Assembly (NCBI GenBank): GCA_964036665.1
Contig: OZ038526.1
Location: forward strand, 26,474,001-26,538,000
Source: Gordius sp. MW1
Taxonomy: Eukaryota > Nematomorpha > Gordioida > Gordea > Gordiidae
Direction of reading: 5' to 3'
Length of the DNA: 64,000 nucleotides
Positions within the stretch are counted from its first letter, which is position 1. Each line of letters starts with the position of its first letter. The position numbers and the translations under genes were made by a program. The notes beneath the pieces were generated by a model. The model was not told the origin of the DNA and did no database searches. It saw nothing but the letters and a program-made list of their open reading frames with translations. Positions 11,926-23,900 of the stretch are shown here, in pieces.

Positions 11926-14900
11926 GTAATAATCACTAATCATCTATCTATCTATAATACAACAAATAATTCGATATTTTAGTCTCTATGGTAGTGCTGT
12001 AAAAGCGGCTGGGTTTTATTTGGTCGGGCCGACCTTTTGTTTTAGTCGACTAAACGTAAACAGACCAATGGTTTGACCAAAAAAACTCGGGTCTGTTTGT
12101 GCGACTGAGAAAAACGGACCAAATTTAGTTGAGCAAAAGCAAAGGTCGACCAAACAAAACCTACCCTTTTTTACAACGCTACATTATGGTTAATTGCTAT
12201 GCAATTTATGGGCTCGTTTTTTGGCTGTCCATCCGTCCTGTCCTGTCCAACTTGTAATTTCTGAGTAATCGCCGTGGAAACTATTACGGAGTTTTAATGG
12301 CTGTGGACCTATGCTTCTGTAAAAGACTTTTTTTTGCTTTCGCATATAGACTAGCTAATGACCGCTGGATGGCCTAAATTCTTTCGACCTCGCCCTAGCC
12401 CAAATTCCATTTTGTTTCTGTGCCCGCCTAGTTTTTGCCTTTATATATAAATTTCTTTTGGCAACTTGTCTAGGTTGTGGCTTTTTATAAAGGTTTTTTG
12501 AAAATAATTATTTTATATAACTCTATGTAATAGGTATACGATTAATTTTGAACACGGTCAGTACAAATGGATAACACGAAAGCGCTATAAAGATTTTCAA
12601 GCCCTTCACGCTAGCCTCAAGCTGCACAGCGCTAAACAGCACTTACTGATGAGAGCGTATACATTTTATCATTACTTGTTATTTTATTAATTGTTTTTTA
12701 TAAACACATACAGAATATAAAAACGATTAAATAAGATATATAAAAAAATTAAAGGCATTTTTTAAGGGTGGGGGGGGGGGGGGTGGAATACGAAACAAAA
12801 AATCATCGTATAGACTGGTGAACAGCTGATTGTTGTAAAACGGCTGGGTTTTGTTTGGTCGACCTTGTGTTTAGTCGACTAAATATAAACAGACCAAAGG
12901 GTTGACCAAAAAGCCTTTTGTCTGTTATGACCATAGACTAATAGACTGCTCATTCCCTTTTAAAAAGTGTTCCACATTTTGGCATCCATTTTGAAAAGTG
13001 AAACATGAATTTTGTGGCCAATTCATATGGTTTGACGAATTTTTAAAATCGCTATAATGATTAAAATGGGTTGTTTCATGTTATAAGATCAATGATTATT
13101 GTCCAATACAATCCATCGCTATACAAACTCTACTTCACTTATCAAAATGGCGGTCGTTTTTTGCAACACTTTTGATGCGTGAATAAATGAGAAATGAGCA
13201 GTCTATTAGTCTATGGTTATGACTTAGAAAAACTAAAAGTCTTTGGCCTGATTATGTTTAGGCGACCAAAACGAAAGGTCTACCAAACAAAACCCAGCCA
13301 TTTTTACAACACTAATTTATCCCAACAAACTAGACGCCATTCATTTTTTCGAGTAATAAAATGTTAAACTTACGTAGATCCTTAATGTTCTCATCATAAC
13401 CCTTTCTCACATAACTTTTGCAATTTTTCACTGCACAAGTGGGCATATTGCCAAAACCTCACCAAAAATGGGATTAAAGTGTTTTCTAGCACGAATATTT
13501 TTTCAAAGTATCTTTCCTATTTGGTTTAAAAGTGATAGATTGGATAATATCCAAAATGTTATCAATAAGAGGTTTTTTTTATGAATTAATGGAGGGTTAT
13601 TTGAAAATGTATGCTTTGTAAAAACGGCTGGGGTTTATTTGGGCGACTTTTGGTTTTGGTCGACTAAACATAAACAGGCCCAAGATTTTTCGGCCACACC
13701 TTTGATCTGTTCATGTTTAGTCGACTAGAACCAAGGATCGATCCAACAAAACCCAGCCGTTTTTACAACACTAATATATACATTCGAAATGTGGTTGGTA
13801 GTAGTCGCTTTTTCTTTAAAGCACTACAAGGATCGTCCCAAAGACTTTTGGTTCGGTCTCAGACAATTTAAAAATTCACCAGGCACGGGCCTAACTTGAT
13901 GGGCGGCCAGCCCGGCAAACTCTTGCTAACAATAAAATTGACACCACTCTTCTCAAAATAAAAATAAATCTTTTCGAAATTTTCCATGATAAATTCAAGA
14001 TGATTGTTTTTATTTTCTAAATATTTCCTCTAACAATTACGATTTATAAGGTTGGTTTGGGTTTCGGTCAGCCCGGGCTCGGGTTCTACTTTGGTCGATG
14101 AAGACCAATTTTACCAACTCATTAAGATTAAAGGCACAAACGTTATGAGTCTACTTTATGAGTGTATTGTTGTTATTGTTTAAATTTAGCTTTATTTTTT
14201 TTTATAATTTTGCGACCATTTTAATTAAATAAAAAATTAAACCCCGACGCGCATTATTAATTGAATAATATGTCAATATTTCGCATGTTTTTCATTAAAT
14301 CCGAAAAGAGGGGGGGGGGAGTATTTTTATATTTTTAGGGATCCAAGTAAAAATAAGTTACTTTTGAATTATAGAATAAACGCATTTGACAATATAGAGT
14401 TTCTCGGGCATAGCCAGGGTTACAATTAGAGGGGGGGGGCGATATTGCTTTAGGCAAAATCAGAATTGTTTGAAAGTTAAGCCATAATTCTATTAAATTT
14501 TTAGGAGTTTCTGGATTTGAAGGGGGGGCGGCCGCCCCTCCTTGCCACCCCCTGGCTACCCCAATGTAGAGTTGGCTTTTATAAATTTACGCAGCCCCCT
14601 TATTAATTGTTTATAAACACGGATCGATAAATAAATAACATTGGATGAAGCCCCTAATAAATAGATGTATGCTTGTTTTATACAATCTCATCCCTATCAC
14701 AGAACAGGGAGAAGAGACGAGCTGATCTTTGCACCCTTTAATTCACGCGTAAAAGTTTGAATTATATGACAAAATATTTTGAATTTACTAGACGGAATTT
14801 AGATGTACCTCATCTACCCTCATTCCTCGACACCTATCTAACACCCAAACAAATGCCCAAAATAATGGTAAATGTACTATTTAATTATTTTTTTATTTAT

Positions 14901-17900
14901 TTTATTTATTTATTCGAATTTAGCGAGACTTGGAATATTATCTGCAAAAGGTTCTGTCATCATTCGAACTTCGAAACCATCTTGATACGGTATATAATTG
15001 TCATGTTTTTATTAATTTTTTGAATTGCAATGTCGAATTTTTTTTAAATATTTGTTTGTAGTCATAAAAAATTCAATTAAAAACAGCTATGGTGTTATGA
15101 TAGTAGCTGTATATTTGGACTAAAATTATTATTTGGCAGGTTGTTAGTTCGAACTTGTTAACTTTTTCTTGGCATTTTTGTAAGTTGACGCTTTGCATCC
15201 AGCCCTGGGGCAAAATAAAAGTGTTGCTAAATTTTGGATCACACTCTTTTGATGTTCACGGTTTTATTTTTAAATTAATTAGAAGCTATGTTTTTTAAAA
15301 CAATTTCTAAAAAAGCATTAAAATTTAGTGTTACTTTTTGAAACTAGCTTTTGATATTGATAAATCTAATAATGCTTTGTACATTTGTCATATATGTGAG
15401 ATTACAAGAAAAATGAATAGTTTTATTTAGTATAACTTTTATTTGTATATCGTTATCTACAGATTATATTATTGCTATAATTATATGTTCTAATATTGTA
15501 AGCCAAAGAGTTGGTAAAATTATATCTATTAATACTCACAACCTTTTTTTATTTTGTGTGGTTTTTATGCATATTTCGCGTTTGATCTCCTTGCCTTTAA
15601 TAAAGAATTTATAATTATCATATTCCTTTCCTTCAGTATCATTAATTCCATACTCCTTACATCACTAATGAATACATTCCTATTTTATTCTTCATTCTTT
15701 TTTTATTATATTGGCCCCCAAGCCTTACAAATTGTTAAAAAACTAGGGAAATAAATCTCTTTACTATCCCATGATAATCGCGAATTTTATAAGACAGAAA
15801 ATCGGCATAAATATCTCGTAATGTTTTCCCAATATTTATAATTCTCAACTGTTTTTTATTTATTTTCTCATCTTCACATACATAAATATTATATCATCTT
15901 ATTTATAAATACATTAAAAAATATTTTTTGAAAGTTTATTTCTAAATTTATTGCAGCTTGAGTTTTGCGAAGTGAGTGTGCTCTCATTTAAACCTGGGTA
16001 CGGAGAGAAAGGCTTAGAAGAATTGGGTAAAAAGCGGTCTGGGGGCTATTACGGACTTAAAGCGTTAAATTGGTTCAAAAAAATATTTTTGCGTTGGAGG
16101 AAAAGGTATTATTGCAATAGATATTTTATGGTATTTTTAAAATGTATGAGTTTTTTAGAGGAATAAACCCCTTTTATATACCAAAAATTAAATGTAAATA
16201 ACAGTTTGAGGCCGTTTGCTTGATATGAATTTTTAATTTATAAATAGTATATATAGTTTTTAATTGCTATGCAAGGCCTTAATTTTGATGATAAGATTTA
16301 GAAAGGCACCAAAAATTTCCAATTTATATTTAAGTAATTATAAATAAATAAATTGTATTTTAATTTAGATGGTTTATCCTGAAAGATTCTTACCTCGTAT
16401 ACATACATCCCAGAAAAAAGATGATATCCTCTGTGATGTTAGTTGACTCTTTTTTCTCAGCCCATATACAGGAAAAGGGTAGTGGAAATCGGCTAGTTGT
16501 CCAAAATAGATCAAGGTTATTATATTATATATTTTTACTTTCACAAAATTCTTTTTTAATCTAATAAATTTTTGTTAAAAATAATAAAAGTTAAAAAATT
16601 CCAATTTTTTTAATTTTTTTTTAACTATATTGTTTATTTCGTTTCTTACATTAAACGCCTTTGAATAGCCTAACAGATATTTAAAAAGGCCTGCTACAAT
16701 AATAAATCCATCTTGTTTTATAAAGTGTAACCTTGGAATTATAATATAAGTTTGCTATATCATGAAAATCATGCTTGAAATCTTTAAATTTTTATCATCC
16801 TTCTACTTAAAAAAGGAAATTATGTCATTTAATATTTATATTTGTATTTAATTATCTCGCGTTTGTTATATTTAGGAAAATTTTGGTGAAATTTCCCGAT
16901 AAATACATAGCTCAAGAATGGCTAGAAACGATCAAAACGGGCATGCCATGTTCCACAGCAATACTAATGACCAATCATCGTTTCAAATCATTCGCCCCCG
17001 CTAGGCCCGATTCTCACGGCTTTTGGTACTTTTAGAAAAATCTAGTTAAATTACACGAATCCTTGTCATCTTAACTAAAATAATTGCCTTCACTTAAATT
17101 GTTGTTTAATTTTGTCCAACTTTTTTAATTAATTTATCTTGACTTTACTCAAAGTTTTAAGGTTTACATTAGTGATGTTAAAGTAAAAACGGCAGGGTTT
17201 TGTTTGGTCGACCTTTGCTTTAACTTAGATTAACGGCCGACTCCGGGCTGTTCCTCAAATTTCGACTAAGCCTAATGGTCGACTTCGAAAAATCGACCAA
17301 AGAATCTTGAGTCCGCGTATGTCTAGTCGACCAGACCAAACAAAACCCAGCTATTTTTACAACACTAGTTCACATATGTATGAACCTAATTGTTGTGTTA
17401 TTGAAATGTCACCTAGCATCTAATTTATATAAAAATGTACGTTTTTATTTGTAACGAAATAGGTAGTATAAGATTTATAAGTAATGAGATATCTTTAATA
17501 TAAATATTCATAATCGGATTATTAGGTTTGTTGATGGAGCTAGTTACTTTTCTGCCGTCGCCGATGCATTGTATAGTGCCAAAGAAGAAATTTTCATCAC
17601 AGATTGGTGGTAATTTGCCTTACAAATGTTTATATTAAATAAGTTATGAGATTTCATAAGGGTCTTTTTACAATATGGCGATGCAATATCTAATCAATGG
17701 TATATCTATAGTATTACATAAGAGTCGCGGGCAGTTTTTTTAAACAAGCGTTTATAATTTATTTATAGCGTTTGGCTCTGTTAAAAAAAAAGAAACCATG
17801 ATCTGAATTGAGTACTTCTAATGGTTTGATTTAATATTTTTAGTTTTTTGTCACGATATTTTTAATACTAAATATGATGTATAATGGATGAAAAGTGTTT

Positions 17901-20900
17901 CTTACAATTCATATCATACATTTTTATGGCTCTTATATTGTTTTTTTTAAATTAAATAAAAGTTTTTAATATTATATAAATTAAATTATTATTTTATTTT
18001 TTTGTATGAAGGTTGAGCCCTCAATATTACCTAAAACGACCTCTCGGAGATGATTGCGAACGCTGGCGCTTAGATCACATATTACGGAAAAAAGCGGTAC
18101 TTTAAGCCCCAAAATTTTAAATTTTTATTAAATGCACTGAATTTTTTAAAAATATCAAATTAAATCAACAGAGATAGGTTCCGATACATCTAGCTCAAAT
18201 TTAAACTGTATGCACTACGTTTATTTCATTTACTAGAAATTTATATTAGATGGATATCAATATTTTTCACATACTTAATTGGCCGCCTCAATTCTTTGAA
18301 GTGCCTTTGGATTTGTTGAATATATTACAACTGCCATGAAATCTAAATTTTATATATTGTTCAGGAAGACGGAGTCAAAATATACATAATGATATACAAG
18401 GAAGTAGCCTTGGCCCTCGGTATTAACAGTTATTACAGCAAAAACGCGCTCAAACATCTACACCCATACAACATAATAGTAACCATCTTATTTATTTTAC
18501 GTTTTCCAGTACAATCTATGGCTCCAATGTTCCTATATCGATCTGTTAACATGGGCGTAGCCAAGGGAGGGGGGCAGGGAGGGCGCTGCCCCCTCAAAAT
18601 CCAAAAATTTGTTAAATTTTATAATAATTATGGCTAAATTTTAAAAAATGATCATTTTGCCCCTCCTTGCTCCTCTCAAATCCCAATGATGACTACGCCC
18701 ATGCCTGTTAGCTTATCAACAATGGATAAATTATGTGAAATTCATGCTTTTGCTCGAAGTTATAGCTATAATTTAATTTTAAACACAGCTATAATTAAAG
18801 TTATTATAGCCAATGTAGTTAGAAAAAGCGTTGCTTTTTCTTGTTATAGTAAGTTATGTTGGGTAACCTTTGTAAGTTTTGCTTTTAAAATTTTGAGCTC
18901 ATTTTAACTCCACTTCGATGTGAATAAATGTTTTCTTTTTGGTTCAAAGGTATTAAGACATCCGGACCACATAAAGTCTCAAGTTTACATGTGGGCTCAT
19001 CACGAAAAATTGGTTTGTATAGATCAACAAATCGCTTTTGTAGGCGGCTTGGATATATGCTACGCCCGGTGGGATGATTATCAACACAGGTATAATCTTT
19101 TTTCAAAGAGTTAAAAGCTAGTTTATTGATATGTAACTGTTCATAATATTGTGTACTACAATCATGGGCGTAGCCGGGGGGGCTGCCCCCCCCCTCTAGT
19201 TCAAAAATTTGTCGAAATTTATTAATATTATGGCCAAAATTTCAAAAAATTATCATTTTGCCCCTCCCTAAATCATTATTGCCCCCCTCTAATCCCAATG
19301 CTGGCTACCCATGACTACAATTATATAATAATAATATAAAAAAAATGTTTTATGAATAATGTATCTTCATCTTCCTCTTTTAGAAGGGGCCAGGAATCTA
19401 AAAAAGATTTGAAATTTAATTTTGAGATTAGAATTGCTATATTATTTTAATAAAAATGCGGATGAATATTTAGAGGGAGAGGATCGCCTGCCTATTTCTT
19501 TGAATAAAGCCAACGCCATTTATCATAAGATCTTAAGCAGGAGGAAACTAGTGGGATTAAATTACTAGACTCCAAGAGGGCCTCGTAATTTTTGAGCTTG
19601 CGTTTTTCGGCGAGGCATGCGCTGAAATTTTAGGTGTTTATTTGCTTAAATTTATTGCAAAATTGTTTTAATATATGAAAATATACGTTTTAAAAATATA
19701 TATCGATTTAAATCAGCTCTTTAAATTATTAAAAAACTGAACTTTTCTATAGCTATGTCCCTTACCCAATCGTGGGCCAGGTATAAAATTTCAGAGCTAT
19801 AATAACTAGAGAAATATAAGAGTCTCAAATCAATCAACTCGTTACATAAAACAATTCATTTTAGGCTTACCGATTTGGGAACGGAAGGTGATATGGCAAC
19901 ACGGGTACGCAATCAAAATATTTTATGCACATTTTTTTATTATTGTTTTCGAAAGTGTTTGTAATTTTTTCCCATATATTTAATGCTTTTTTAGCCAAAT
20001 TATTACACCGCAAACGATATGAGTGGTGTGCTTGATCTTATCAACCCCAAGGCTATTTTACAAGAACGAAAATTTATCCCTTCCCCAAAATCGACTGCCA
20101 GAAAAATTGTAAGCTTGTGTTTTGTATTAATTCCCTTGTTCCCCTCATAATAATAATATTAATAATTTTTTTAAGTTTCTATAGTTTTCAATATATAATA
20201 CTTTAATCAACACATGTATGTTATTTAATTTTTTTGTAACATATATATCATACAAAAATATTAATAAAAATGAAAGGACCGTCCTATTGAATTTTTGATC
20301 ACGGATAAACTAATCTAAAAACCAATAAGTCTTAAGCCATTTTTATATGCTTATGCCCGACATCCTTAAATTATTTTCAAAGTCTCGGTAAGCTTTTTTT
20401 TAGTTTTGTACACAAAAATATTGATCATAGGAACACCGAGTGCTATTAATTTTTATAATGTTATCTGCCTTGTAGGCTGCCCGCCGCTTAATGTTTTGTT
20501 TGAATTAACATGTATTTTTGTACATTCCAATGCAGAACATTGTAAAAAGATAAATTTTTCTTTACGCTAACGCATTTGTTGAGCAGAATTTATAAATTTC
20601 GACTACGTTTTAAATTGACAATTATCACAAAGGTGGATAGGGTGAGACTGAAGGGAATGGTGGGTAAGATAAAGGGAGCTGGGGGTGGTGGGGTCGGGCC
20701 TGGTCCTGCAGACTCGTACCCCTTGGCGGAGTTGAGTGGGGATGAAGAGGTAATACCCCATCCACTACCTTACGGCATGGTGGAAGTGCATGGAGGTTCG
20801 GGTAGTGCGCGAGAGAGATCACAACTCGATCCCAAAGTCTCGAATGCCCCCTCGTCAACTCTGAAAATTCCCCAATCCAAACTCCGACCAGCTTCTATGC

Positions 20901-23900
20901 CTCACACCGAAGGCTTCACGGTCGATGGACTGGAGAACAAAGCCTTTCAGGACGACAAATTTACGCCCAAGCATAGTATGTAGTATGGTCTAGTGTTGTA
21001 AAAACTGCTGGGTTTTGTGTGGTCGCCCTTTGGTTTTGGTCGACTAAACATAAACTGATGAAAAGTTTAATTAAAAAACCTTCGGTGTGTTTGGGCGGCT
21101 AAGAATAGCAGACCAAAACCCGTTGGCCTGTTTGCGTTTAGTCGACTAAAATTAAAGGGCGACCACATAAATCCCAGCTGTTTTTACAACATTAGTATGG
21201 TCTTAAAATTAATGCGTAAGTTTATTCCATTAAAAAGGGGTGTACGGTTGACTGATAGTGATACCTTATAAATGTTTTGTTGACTACAGTGTTTTTTTGG
21301 TAATAAAGTGAATGTGATACGACATTAATAATGGGTAATCGATATTTATGGATTGTTAGCATGGGCGTAGCCAGGGAGGGGGCCGCCCCCCCCTCCCCCC
21401 TAATCCAAAATCTGGCTACGCCCATGATTGTTAGGCTCCTTAAATGAGATATACTGTTTTGAGGTAATACATTAAAAAACACAGCTTCATCAGAGTATAA
21501 TTCGTGTGGTATCTTTGGTAATTTCCCTTTTGCATGGTTTCGTATTAATTCTTTTTAGTTTGTCTTGTACCCTTTTTAATACTTGTTTTATGAATCCGAC
21601 GAGGCCACTAATACAAACAAATTTCAAATACGTGTATTAAATGATTCGCAAGATGCGTTTATTTAGATAGACGCATTTGATAATATAAGCTAACAAGAAG
21701 ACGTTGATTTTTATAAATCATTCTCTAAAGGTTAAGGGGAGGGGGGAGGTGATTTTTTCGTTAACAGAAATATTTGATAATTGGAAAATAATAAAATGGT
21801 CTATTAACAATTAAGGATAAAATAAAGTAGCGCGTACAGACTAGTTATTGGGAAATCAAACTTGTTTCAAATTTTACTATTAATTTTCAACCAACTTTTC
21901 CGATAAATACAGGTAAGCATCTCGTTTTTCGCATTGTACAGGTAATGGGAAAGCACATTCCTTAGCCGACACCGCGGTTCATATGATATCATCTCGTAAC
22001 CAGGGCACAGACCCTAATGTGACGGTCCCTGTTGGCAAACATTATCATCCCCACATCGAAAAATTGCGTTTCAAAATTCGTAAGCACATGGCCGAACTTT
22101 CGGATGGGAACCAAGAAAGGCGAGCAGAAAAAGTGAGACGTGCTTACGAAGATCTTATGGATAAAGGGGGAGCCCGAACCACTGCTAAAGAAGCCGAAGT
22201 TCAAAAGCGGGAAGATGATAAGTATTACGGTGTTTCGGACCTGAAACTCAACGTGGACCTCATAGGTAGTGTATTTTTGCTGAAATTTGTCATTTTTATT
22301 GTAGTTTGAAGAGTTTGTAACACAGTGCCAATATGAGAAATTCTAATTTTGGTTAATTAAAGTGTTTTTAAAACGTAATGAAAATTGAACTAGTCAAACA
22401 CTAAAAACGGCATTTTAAAATGTATATCATTTACAAATTCCATAAAGATAGAAAGTGATGATGCGATGTTAAAGCAATTTAGTGCCATCTGCAATTTATT
22501 AAATAAAACATTCTTTTTGTTTAATAACTAAAGAGAAAGGTGATCCACTTTTATGTTTTAACAAAAGGGTACACTGCAGAAAGACACGGGATATAATTAA
22601 ATTAAAAATGGTGGATTTAATGGTACAAACCTAGGTTTTGATCAGGCAACCTGAGGGTTCAGGTTCAGGTTTTCGAAAACCTGATAAGGTTTTTTGAACA
22701 CCCGAACCTTAACCTGAGGTTCATCCCGAAAATCAACCTGGAAAACCTTCAGGTCAATTTTACACCCAACCTGAAAACTGAGGTTTCTTGTTTTTTATAT
22801 GAAGTATAAATGTGGTATTTTATTTTAAATATTTTCCTTTTTCAAGATGCATTAAACTTTTTAAATGTTTACAATTTAAAATAAAAGAAAAATAGTATTT
22901 TGTTATTATTTAAAAAAAAATTAAGATTTTTTCAATATACAAATGATTTAAATATTTACCATGTATATTTGGTGAATGTGGCATCTATATTTTAACAATT
23001 TTCATAAAGCGTTATGCAGCATAGCATACCCTACCCAGCCCCATAATTTTATCACACACCATACACTAAAATGCTATACTATGCTGCATAGTATATGCAT
23101 GCAATGCATTCCAAAGCTTTATGAAAATTTGTTAAAATATAGATGCCGCATTCACCAAATATACATGGTAAATATTTAAATCATTTGTATATTGAAAAAA
23201 TCTTAATTTTTTTTTTAAATAATAACAAAATACTATTTTTCTTTCATTTAAAATTGTAAATATGTAAAAAGTTTAATGCATCTTGAAAAAGGAAAATATT
23301 TAAAATAGAATACCACATTTATACTTATATATATCATATAAAAAACAAGAATTTTCCAGGTTAACCTGAGGTCAACCTCAGTTTTCAGGTTGGGTATAAA
23401 ATTGACCTGAAGGTTTTCCAGGTTGATTTTCGGGATGAACCTCAGGTTAAGGTTCGGGTGTTCAAAAAACCTTATCAGGTTTTTGAAAACCTGACCTAGG
23501 TTTTGTCATCACCAGTACACATTTTACCATATGAAACATATAGCAAGTCAGATAGTCTACATGGTTTTTGTTGAATCTGAATAATACTTTATTTAAACTA
23601 ATCCAAATGACATGTTATAATAAGAATACAAAATTTATGTTTTGTGGTAGTGTTTGTAATATATTTAATTTTATATTACACTTCTTATATATACAACAGT
23701 TTTAACATAAATTTAACGTCCTTTTTAACAGGGTCTGGAAAGTATTGGATCGGCAAGGATTACAGCAATTTTATATATAAAGATTTCGCCCACGTCGACC
23801 TCCCTTACACAGGTTAACTCTCCTCCAATATTCTTTGGCATTATATCACTGTTTTTTGGTATTTGAGCATTGACGCATACCTACTAGGTTTAAGCTTCTT

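Noticed and set aside
16141-16168. Stop codons shortly after the exon 5, 7 and 14 frames taken as gene breakage
   Set aside because: Each stop lies beyond a good splice donor in the intron; spliced phases are continuous through all 25 exons.
20625-20858. Minus-strand frame over phospholipase exon 14
   Set aside because: Shadow of the real exon, whose plus-strand frame joins its neighbours in phase.
22976-23179. Open frame in phospholipase intron 15
   Set aside because: It lies across the centre of the 884-bp palindrome and its mirrored arms; no family resemblance.
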